Part shown: piece by piece, positions 9,176-14,152 of the stretch
How positions within the stretch are numbered: the stretch's first letter is position 1
How the letters are laid out: each line of letters opens with the position of its first letter
DNA from: Chrysochromulina parva
Taxonomy: Eukaryota > Haptophyta > Prymnesiales > Chrysochromulinaceae
Reading direction: 5' to 3'
Assembly: GCA_002887195.1 (NCBI GenBank)
Contig: PJAB01001031.1
Coordinates: 1 to 18,039, forward strand
DNA length: 18,039 nucleotides
Notes under the pieces: model-generated
Databases searched by the model: none
The model's input: only the letters and a program-made list of their open reading frames with translations
Told to the model about the DNA's origin: nothing
Translations under genes and position numbers: made by a program

Positions 9176-9866
9176 CGGTGGCGCTTGTCCGCTCATCACG
9201 GCGCCTCCCTCGCTGTGCGCCGACGGGGCCATCCCCGCGCTCGCGACGACGCTCATGACGAACCCCGCGCTCGTGACGAACCCCGCGCTCATGACGAATC
9301 CCGCGCTCATGACGAATCCCGCGCTCGTGACGAAACTCGTGACGAAAGGCAAGCAGCTCTTCGGAGATAGTGCCCGAGATCCGGCGGCGCTTCGAGAGGC
9401 GCTGCGCCTGTTTCGTCAGGCGGCGCGCTGTTGTGAGCCGGTCGCGGCGTGCCTGGCCGACGCCGTGCGCTCAACACGGCGCTCGTCCGAGCAGATGCCT
9501 GACTTGAGAGAGATCAAGTTGGCCGCCTCCGCGTTCAGCTGCGTGGCGGCCGCGCTCGAACAGAGCGCCGTCTTGAGCACCCGCCCCCTGAGTGTGCGCG
9601 CCATCAAGGAGGCGCTCCGCATGAGGCTTCGCGCCAAGATCCTCTATGACGACGCCGTCGACTTTGGAGATTTGTGGGAGATCTCTCGGTACTCGGAGCT
9701 GCGCGAGGGTACCGGGCAGCAGTCTCAGCATGCGGCCGATCAAAGGCTGAGCGCCCTGTGCGAGCGTGAGGAGGTCAGGGATGCGCTCCATGGGCTCCTC
9801 GTGCTGCGCATGGAGCGCATGCACAAGGGGAGCCCCGACCTCGTAGAGCCACCCGGATGGGCTTAG
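3371..9866 (+). CDS. LIG4: ATP-dependent DNA ligase, LIG4 type, 18 exons, no BRCT domains
   Basis: Exons: 3371-4410, 4569-4668, 4767-4835, 5016-5117, 5210-5317, 5488-5647, 5758-5876, 6035-6400, 6540-6620, 6685-6942, 7074-7123, 7453-7522, 7770-7837, 7929-7990, 8072-8143, 8236-8536, 8691-8838, 8985-9866; all phases agree, giving 1351 residues. The ATG at 3371 has the best context (purine at -3, G at +4); in-frame ATGs at 3293 and 3350 are possible. Residues 1-240 are an acidic extension with a small beta-type domain (VIHGLRNDRVLNGLLV). The DNA-binding domain begins near 240 (FVELCALLEALE, MRLLLPHNDSRR, TIGQVNETLD, EIKWLVRILLRDM). Nucleotidyltransferase motifs: I ETKHDGFR (K559 accepts AMP), III ILDGE (680-682), IV EGLMLK (808-813), V LKLK (828-831). 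The OB fold includes KLRFPR (1021-1026). Family role: sealing double-strand breaks in non-homologous end joining. Residues 1059-1351 are helical with Gly14 and repeated NPALMT. The tandem BRCT region that normally binds XRCC4 is absent. Confidence 0.88.
4229..4267 (+). repeat. (ACG)13 coding microsatellite (poly-Thr) in ligase exon 1
   Basis: Thirteen ACG codons in a row encode Thr 287-299 between two halves of the ligase DNA-binding domain (after QVMERFWRGPPPPP and before the MRLLLPHNDSRR segment). Pro runs flank it. The tract is likely length-variable and probably forms a surface loop. Confidence 0.9.
4411..4568 (+). other. Ligase intron 1 with a 53-bp copy of the exon 2 border
   Basis: The donor CGG|GTGAGC is phase 2 and the acceptor is CTCATCAG|GTTGGG. 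The intron carries four copies of a GATGGC-CTTTGATTGC unit. It also holds a perfect 53-bp direct repeat: 4475-4527 lies inside the intron, and 4551-4603 spans the true acceptor and the first 35 bases of exon 2. Using the first acceptor (exon start 4493) would add 76 nt and shift the frame, so the second is the productive one. Confidence 0.8.
4669..4766 (+). other. Ligase intron 2 starting with an exact 25-bp copy of exon 3
   Basis: The donor is GAG|GTGCTG and the acceptor CTCTAG|GTGCTG, phase 0. The first 25 bases of the intron (4669-4693) are identical to the first 25 bases of exon 3 (4767-4791). The rest is ATTGCCTCTA-type repeat. The repeated segment opens with the 12-bp palindrome GTGCTGCAGCAC. 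Confidence 0.85.
4836..5015 (+). repeat. Ligase intron 3: 12-bp and 10-bp tandem repeats plus a copy of the exon 3 end
   Basis: The 5' half (about 4838-4891) is about 4.5 copies of GAGTTGTGATTG. Then comes a copy of exon 3 bases (GATCGCTCCCAGCGAGTGA; exon copy about 4807-4825, intron copy about 4888-4906), then CATGAGATTG repeated about four times (4918-4957). The intron ends CTCATCAG|GTGAAC. Both joins are phase 0. Confidence 0.75.
5648..5757 (+). other. Ligase intron 6 ending with an exact 29-bp copy of the exon 6 end
   Basis: The donor is CTCAAG|GTAAGG and the acceptor CTCAAG|GGGCC, phase 1. The last bases of exon 6 plus one intron base (5620-5648) recur exactly at 5730-5758, so the acceptor AG lies in copied coding sequence. 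Between them are seven ATTGCCTCTR units. The acceptor lacks its own pyrimidine tract apart from the repeat array. Confidence 0.8.
5877..6034 (+). other. Ligase intron 7, a GC-AG intron with a duplicated exon end
   Basis: The only frame-preserving join is CTCCAG|GCAAGC to TTTCAG|GTCCAC (phase 0), giving FRLQVHYERR, right after catalytic motif I. The last 30 bases of exon 7 plus the donor (5847-5889) recur at 5928-5970 with one mismatch in 43. The copy therefore contains a second identical GC donor and a second copy of the motif I codons, but reading into it meets TGA directly after the first donor. Confidence 0.75.
6145..6243 (+). repeat. 24-bp coding tandem repeat (8-residue unit) in ligase exon 8
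   Basis: Four imperfect 24-bp units encode APPDPNFG, APPDPNLG, ALSDPNLG and ELLDPNLG, between ligase motif Ia (YRSGIDST) and motif III (ILDGE). LIG4 proteins normally have only a short loop here, so this is an expansion insertion in the nucleotidyltransferase domain. Confidence 0.85.
6401..6539 (+). other. Ligase intron 8 with an exact 29-bp copy of the exon 8 end
   Basis: The donor is GACGAG|GTGCCG and the acceptor CTCTAG|GTGCCA, phase 0. Bases 6378-6406 (exon 8 end plus six donor bases) are repeated exactly at 6457-6485. The remaining intron is TTGCCGCTAA and TTGCCTCTAA units. The copied donor is 79 nt downstream, so its use would shift the frame. Confidence 0.8.
6943..7073 (+). repeat. 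Ligase intron 10, an ATTGCCTCTA tandem array
   Basis: From about 6957 to 7072 the intron is about eleven units of ATTGCCTCTA and variants (ATTGCCTCGA, ATGGCCCCGA), ending CTCTAG|GCGCGG. Its first bases (GTACGAGCGAAAGTCCTC) closely resemble those of intron 6 (GTAAGGGCGGAAGTCCTC), although the flanking exons are unrelated. Confidence 0.85.
7124..7452 (+). repeat. Ligase intron 11 (329 bp), degenerate repeat array with no gene
   Basis: This is the longest intron. It has degenerate ATTGCCTCTR units at 7131-7320, then a 22-23-bp unit (CCCCTCATCAGCTTGATTGG type) about three times at 7369-7425, and ends CTCATCAG|GTACGT. The donor CC|GTACGG is phase 2 and the join gives RPYVPNARTNVLKLK across motifs IV-V. 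Open frames inside it on either strand are products of the repeats. Confidence 0.8.
7523..7769 (+). other. Ligase intron 12 with nested repeats and a decayed copy of exon 13
   Basis: The donor ACG|GTCCGT (phase 0) to TGCGTGCAG|GTCACT gives GLADTVTLCIVGARYA, matching the ligase segment after motif V; a GTAAGG three bases on is a stronger donor but leads to a stop. Inside are a 22-bp pair (7568-7589, 7593-7614), a 32-bp pair (7638-7669, 7693-7724) and a copy of the exon 13 start at 7714-7739 with one extra base. A 23-bp segment 7691-7713 has splice-like ends but does not fit the frame. Confidence 0.65.
7838..7928 (+). repeat. Ligase intron 13: exon 14 copy plus seven perfect ATTGCCTCTA units
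   Basis: The intron opens with 17 bases identical to the start of exon 14 (7838-7854 and 7929-7945), followed by seven uninterrupted 10-bp ATTGCCTCTA units (about 7855-7925), then ATAG. The donor AT|GTGTGA and acceptor AATAG|GTGTGA are phase 2. The near-perfect array suggests a recent origin. Confidence 0.85.
8144..8235 (+). other. Ligase intron 15 opening with a diverged copy of exon 16
   Basis: The donor GCCG|GTAGGG (phase 1) is followed by a G-run and CCGTCGAGCTCGAACAGCT. Exon 16 opens GTATGGGG followed by CCGTCGAGCTTGAACAGCT. The two segments (8144-8174 and 8236-8263) differ by a few substitutions and G-run length. Reading into the intron meets TGA at once, so the intron copy is no longer coding. 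Confidence 0.75.
8308..8370 (+). repeat. 12-bp coding tandem repeat (AHDG) in ligase exon 16
   Basis: Five units of a 12-bp repeat (GCCCACGACGGC type) encode AHDGAHDGAHDGAHGGAHDG followed by a Gly run. They sit in the OB-fold part of the ligase, before SWLLHCPTDGK. This is a probable length-variable loop. Confidence 0.85.
8839..8984 (+). other. Ligase intron 17 with two identical in-frame donors 45 nt apart
   Basis: The exon 17 end plus the donor region (8821-8853) is repeated exactly at 8866-8898. Splicing from the second copy would insert 15 codons without a stop (a Cys-Glu-rich insert ending in a second EAWLA), giving two possible isoforms. The acceptor is CATTGCATGCAG|GTGCGC; exon 18 also begins GTGCGC, like the intron. 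Both donors are phase 0. Confidence 0.75.
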
Positions 9867-10497
9867 TTTATTAGGACGGACGGACACATTCGCGAATATT
9901 GACAGACGACGTGACCGGACAGCCGCGGACACCAGTCACCACTTTTAAAGTTTGAGCAACCATTCTCGAGGCTCGGCACACGGGCAGCGATCATTGTTGC
10001 AGCTTGCACGTAACGACATCGCATTCAATTCGATCGAAGCGGCCGCGCGTACTAAATCACGATTTAACGTAAACATGAGAGACCCACACGACCACACCAC
10101 GCCGCCCCACAAGAGACAGCTGCTTTCGTTTTCGGTTTGTGCGCGCTCCCCCCCACCGTCGCACGCCCATCGCACACACCGCCGCGACGGCCGACGTTAA
10201 ATCCAGATTTCGTACTCGAAGAGAGTCCGCCCCCTTTTTTTTCAGTTTGATCCCAGAGCGACGAGATCGTCATCCCCGTCATCCTCTCTCGAGCCACGTG
10301 TCGAGCGCTGTCTCGGGCGATCGCCCGGCCACGTGTCGAGCGCTGTCTTGGGCGATCGCCCGGCCACGTGTCGAGCGCTGTCTCGGGATGGAAGCGTCTT
10401 CGGGCGGGGCGCTTCCATCATCTGGAGGCGGGGCGCTCAGGATGGCGCGCCCGTGCGCCCACGACGGCGCCGGAGAGCGCTCATGACGGCGCGGCGC
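9867..10497. other. Convergent intergenic region between the ligase and thiolase genes
   Basis: Both flanking genes end here (ligase stop at 9864-9866, thiolase stop at 10498-10500 on the minus strand), so it holds the two 3' untranslated regions. No gene was recognised and no clear polyadenylation signal was found. Short open frames on both strands show no recognisable domain. The notable element is the 35-bp tandem repeat at 10294-10387. Confidence 0.7.
10294..10387. repeat. 35-bp tandem repeat with CACGTG and GGGCGATCGCCC palindromes
   Basis: Units begin at 10294, 10329 and 10364, with the third truncated. Each starts with CCACGTG (G-box/E-box core), and the first two contain the perfect 12-bp palindrome GGGCGATCGCCC, extended to 14 bp in the first. 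Units differ at only one position. It lies in shared 3' flanking sequence, so the role is unknown: a hairpin terminator, a protein-binding array or simple duplication. Confidence 0.8.
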
Positions 10498-13155
10498 TTA
10501 CTGCGGGTAGGCCTCGATGATGGACGCGTGGCCGATGCCGCCGTCGGCGCACGCGGCGGTGATGCCGTACTTCTTGCCCTCCCGTAGCAGCCGGTTCGCG
10601 ACGGTGGTGACGAGGCGAGCGCCGGTGGCGCCGAAGGGATGACCGATCGAGAGGGAGCCACCGTGAATGTTGAACTTGTCCATGGGGATCTGCGGGAGGA
10701 GGACGAGGGGCGATCAGAGGGGTGATCAGAGGGGCGATCTGAGGGGCGATCAGAGGGGTGATCAGAGGGGTGATCAGAGGGGTGATCAGAGGGGTGATCA
10801 TAGGGGCGATCTGAGGGGTGATCAGAGGGGCGATCTGAGGGGCGATCTGAGGGGTGATCAGAGGGGTGATCATAATCCTCTGTTTGCATGCGGGGATCCA
10901 CTCATGGTCCCCTATTTGCACACCTCGCCCGCCTTCTGCTTGCCGCCCATGCGCTCATCGTAGAAGGTCTGCGAGTTGAGTGCCTTCACATTGGCGAGCA
11001 CCTGATGAGGGAGGCAATCAGGCGGGCTCAGTAGTGACCATCACTCGGGCACTCGAAGGCATGCCTATCCGAGCCTATCGGAGGTCATCGGAGGTGATCG
11101 GAGGTCGTCGGAGGTCGTCGGAGGTCGTCGGAGGTCATCGGAGGTCGTCAGTGGCCATCATCGGCACCTGGCCAGCGAAGGCTTCGTGGAACTCGATCAC
11201 GTCCATATCGCTCAGCTTGAGGCCCGCCATGGTGAGCACCTGATGAGGGAGGCAATCAGGGAGGCGATTAGGGAGGCAATTAGGGAGGCAATTAGGGAGG
11301 CCATCAGGCGTCGGCAGCTTCCGCTCGCGCCGCGCCGTCGTGGGCACCTTGTCGGTCGCGTACGCCGGCCCCAGGAGCATTTCGTCAAACGGATCGCACG
11401 AGACGAAGGTCCACTCGCGCAGGTACGCCTTCGGCTTGTACCTGCCGGAGGGCGAGGCGCCGTGGTGAGCACTGGCACTGGCATGCAATGAGCACTCGCG
11501 CAGGTACAAGCCTTGCAGGCCATCAGGGCTGATGAGGCAGGCCATCAGGGCTGATGAGGCAGGCCATCAGGGCCAATACGGCGTGTATACCCAAGCTGCA
11601 GCGCCTTGTCCTCCGACATGATGAGGCAGGCCGACGCGCCGTCAGTCAAGAAGGAGGCGTTGGCCGCCGTTACTGATCCGTGAGGCTTGACGAAGGCCTG
11701 TGAACGGTCGACCGAGCGAGGCAAGTGAGTGGCTGTGAATGGACCGAGCTAGGCAAGTGTGTGACTGTCACTTTCCATCAAGCGGTCATCAAGCGGTCAT
11801 CAAGCGGTCATCAAGCGGTAATCAAGCGGTAATCAAGCGGTCATCAAGCGGTCATCAAGCGGTCATCAAGCGGTCATCACTCGGCAATCAGAAGCAATCA
11901 GAAGCAATCATAAGCAATCAGCGGCCATCACCGGCTTCAAGGAGGAGAGCTTCTCGAGGGTCGAGTCCGCTCGTGCGCCCGTCTCGACGCGCGACCCCTC
12001 GTACAGGAGCACCTCCTGGTCGTAGATGCCGTCCGCGTGTGCCTGCGAGAGAGAGAAAGCAGACAGAGAGAGATAGCAGTGAGGCAATTAGAGGCAATTA
12101 GAGGCAATTAGAGGCAATTAGAGGCAATTAGAGGCAATTCGCAAGTAGAGGCAATTAGAGGCGATTCGAGCAGAGAAAGAGCAGTGAGGCAATTAATCAT
12201 GGTCACTCATCGGCACTCAACGGCCATCACCTTGGCGGCCATCAGGTGGGAGCGAAGGAATCAGAAGCAATCAGAAGCCATCAGAAGCCATCAACGGCCA
12301 TCACCTTGGCGGCCATCAGGTGGGAGCGCAGCGCGAAGGAATCCTGCTCGTGTCTCGAGACTCCAAACTTGTCGGCGAGCCGGTCGGCCGAGTGGCCCAT
12401 CACCTCGCCCGTGATGAAGTTCGCAATCGCGGGCGCCTCCGGCGTCAGGTCCTTGAGCGTTAAGCCCTTGAGGAGCCCGAGCATCTTCGAGGTGGACTTG
12501 ATCTTGCCTACACGCGCAGGGGCCGTCGGGGAGATCATCCGGTCAGAGTGGGCATCCTCGGGGATCATCAGGGATCATCGGTGGCCGTCGGAGGCCAATC
12601 AGAGCCCATCAGCGGCGCACGGGAGGCGAGCATGCGTTCGCGGAGGGGCTTCGAGAACTTAATCGGGACGTCGGACATGGTCTCGACGCCGCCGGCGATC
12701 ACGACGTCGGCCTGGCCAGTTTGGATCAGGTTGATGCCCGAGCATATCGCCTGGTTCGACGAGATGCAAGCCTGGGTCACCGTGTGCGAGGGAACCTCCC
12801 GCGGAATGCCCGCAGCGAGGCCGGCGTCGCGCGCGATGTTCTGGTTCTTGACCTCCTGGATGACGGTGCCCATGATCACGTAGTCAAGCGACTTGGGACC
12901 GACGCCCGTCTTGGTCAGCAGGCCGGTGAGCGCCAAGCGCGCGAGGTCGTAGGCGACCAGCTTGTTGTAGACGGTGCCCGACGGCTGGAAGGGGAGGCGG
13001 CAGCCGTCGACGAGGACGACGTTCTTGAGCGAGCGGAAGGCCGACCTGGGGCAGGCGGTGAGAGGGAGGTCAATGGATGCTGGGTGCAGCAGGGCGCAAG
13101 TTTCGCCTCGGTGGCGATGGTGGGGCGCGGTCGGCGACTGCGTTTACTTGGCCAT
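10498..13155 (-). CDS. HADHB: Acetyl-CoA acyltransferase (3-ketoacyl-CoA thiolase), trifunctional enzyme beta subunit type, 9 exons
   Basis: Minus-strand exons: 13155-13148, 13045-12621, 12507-12305, 12042-11932, 11697-11591, 11441-11348, 11239-11168, 11001-10924, 10689-10498. All phases agree, giving 429 residues, the usual length for the mature family. The enzyme cleaves 3-ketoacyl-CoA with CoA in the last step of fatty-acid beta-oxidation. Visible family marks: [20 protein letters not shown], nucleophile Cys96 in [41 protein letters not shown] (His334), [12 protein letters not shown] (His383) and a C-terminal CADGGIGHA (Cys413). The spacing and MSDVPI block point to HADHB rather than acetoacetyl-CoA thiolase. 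The start is uncertain: ATG at 13155 followed by donor AA|GTAAAC fits phase ([13 protein letters not shown]), but leaves no clear mitochondrial leader. There is no PTS1 tripeptide (ends AYPQ). Introns: 13046-13147, 12508-12620, 12043-12304, 11698-11931, 11442-11590, 11240-11347, 11002-11167, 10690-10923. Confidence 0.9.
10690..10923 (-). repeat. Thiolase intron 8, a 12-bp tandem repeat (CTGATCACCCCT in the transcript)
   Basis: From about 10706 to 10872 the plus strand reads AGGGGTGATCAG and variants (CGATC, CATAG) about 14 times. In the transcript each unit is a CTGAT plus a pyrimidine run. The intron joins GCGAG|GTGTGC to CCGCAG|ATCCCC, phase 0. Confidence 0.85.
11002..11167 (-). repeat. Thiolase intron 7, a 10-bp tandem repeat
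   Basis: Plus-strand GAGGTCGTCG and variants run at about 11078-11155 (eight units). The transcript-side end is GATTGCCTCCCTCATCAG|GTGCTC, the same 3' module as thiolase intron 6 and several ligase introns. Confidence 0.8.
11240..11347 (-). repeat. Thiolase intron 6, AGGGAGGCAATT repeats, with its start resembling exon 7
   Basis: The plus strand shows about four to five 12-bp AGGGAGGCAATT units (11246-11302), with related five-fold IREA-type reading in other frames. The intron begins GTGCCCACGACGGCG and exon 7 begins GTGCTCACCATGGCG (12 of 15 identical). The acceptor is CTCATCAG|G. Confidence 0.75.
11698..11931 (-). repeat. Thiolase intron 4, an 11-bp tandem repeat and a duplicated acceptor region
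   Basis: Plus-strand CATCAAGCGGT runs about nine times at 11776-11878. The transcript 3' end is duplicated: the CTTGCCTCGCTCGGT...TTCACAG region (11698-11730) has a diverged copy at 11733-11764. The join AAGCCG|GTGATG to TTCACAG|GCCTTC is phase 0. Confidence 0.75.
12043..12304 (-). repeat. Thiolase intron 3: TAATTGCCTC array plus a copy of the exon 3 end
   Basis: The plus strand carries GAGGCAATTA about seven times at 12079-12165, i.e. TAATTGCCTC in the transcript. The exon 3 end with its donor (12291-12343) recurs in the intron at 12217-12262, with a 7-base deletion as the only difference found. The acceptor is a strong TCTCTCTCGCAG|GCACAC, phase 0. Confidence 0.8.
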
Positions 13156-13377
13156 GTCGCAAAAGCTTGATGTAATCAACTTCTTGATACCACGGGGACC
13201 CAGCGACGCCGCCCACGACAGCGCTTTGAGACACCCTCAGCTCATGCGTCATATGCAACACAAACCTCGAACGAACGCTCCATGCAGCAATACCTTTATG
13301 CCGAGATGGCCAATGAACGTGAACGTGAAGTTACAATAGTACCAGCTAAGGCTACAACAGCCCGCTCACAAGCCACG

Positions 13378-14016
13378 TGCTCAAAAGGTTCCATCGCCGT
13401 ACATCTTGGGCGGCATCCCGACGTCCGCGGGCGGCGCAAACCACGGCGAGCCACCGGTCGCAGCGCCGGTCGCGCGCGGGTCGTACTTGGGCGCCGGAGT
13501 GCCCACGGGCCGCAGCTTGTCCTTGTAGCTGCTCTTGGCCTTCAGGTTGAAATTCCACGCGTACGGCACGCCCTCGTTCTCCAAGATGCGCACCACCCAC
13601 ACCGGCGAGCTCCACGAGTTGCTCACCTCCACCGGCCAGCCCTTGCCGATGCGCACCGACTTGCCACCGATGATGGCGTATGCCTCGTTGCCCATGGGCG
13701 GCTGGAAGACGACGCCCTCGACCTTCTTGTCCTTGATGGCCTTGAGAAAGTCGGGGTAGGGCATGGAGTTTTCGGGCGCGTCCTCGAGGCCGTTGAAGTC
13801 GGGGCGGCCATAAGGGTTGCAGCCGAAGCCCAGGCACGTGGCGCCCAGAGCGCCACCCTCCGAAAGCTGATCCGCGTGCGACGGGCGCGCAACGAAGGCG
13901 ATGGCGCCCGCCGCGAACGAGCCGAGAGCTGCACGGCGCCCGCTGATCGGCGGGGTCGGGCGCAATGCAGCCGCCGCGACTAGGAGCGCCGACTGCAGGA
14001 AGAGGAATCTCAGCAT
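13378..14016 (-). CDS. Plastid-targeted protein with an FtsH-ectodomain-like region (211 aa, intronless)
   Basis: The start at 14016 opens a signal peptide (MLRFLFLQSALLVAAAA), followed at residues 19-28 by RPTPPISGRR. This is the bipartite plastid leader of algae with secondary plastids. A second hydrophobic stretch after the twin arginines (R27-R28, to residue 43) ends PSHA|D at 48, which looks like a Tat-type thylakoid lumen signal. Residues 84-160 (YPDFLKAIKDKKVEGVVFQPP through VVRILENEGVPYAW) resemble the small N-terminal domain of FtsH proteases (a 'sel..ik.gkV..V' strand, then 'l.e.gV.y'), but there is no AAA or peptidase domain. The C-terminus is Pro/Gly-rich. Lumenal or stromal location and any link to FtsH are inferences. 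It lies just upstream of the thiolase gene on the same strand and divergent from the RCC1 gene. Confidence 0.8.
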
Positions 14017-14152
14017 TGAGGAATCTCGTTACACGTACCGTATGAGGAGTCCATCATACGAAACCAATTTCGGTGCTCGGCACGACGAGGCGCTCTACGC
14101 AATGTCGCTGTCTTTCGGAGCCCAAACATGCCCGAAACGGCACTTCTATTTC
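14017..14152. promoter_or_regulatory. Divergent promoter between the plastid-protein and RCC1-protein genes
   Basis: Start codons of opposite-strand genes lie 137 bp apart (or 86 bp if the upstream in-frame ATG at 14102 is used), so both promoters must lie here or in the coding starts. No TATA box or clear motif was identified. Confidence 0.4.

Noticed and set aside
8979..9866. Separate downstream gene beginning at ATG 8979
   Set aside because: The ATG is part of the GCATGCAG acceptor, the join from exon 17 is phase 0, and the spliced total closes as one frame to the stop at 9866.
10481..10921. Minus-strand open frame with LITPLIAPQ repeats
   Set aside because: It is made of the thiolase intron 8 repeat joined to out-of-frame exon 9 sequence; the true exon 9 reads [11 protein letters not shown] in another frame.
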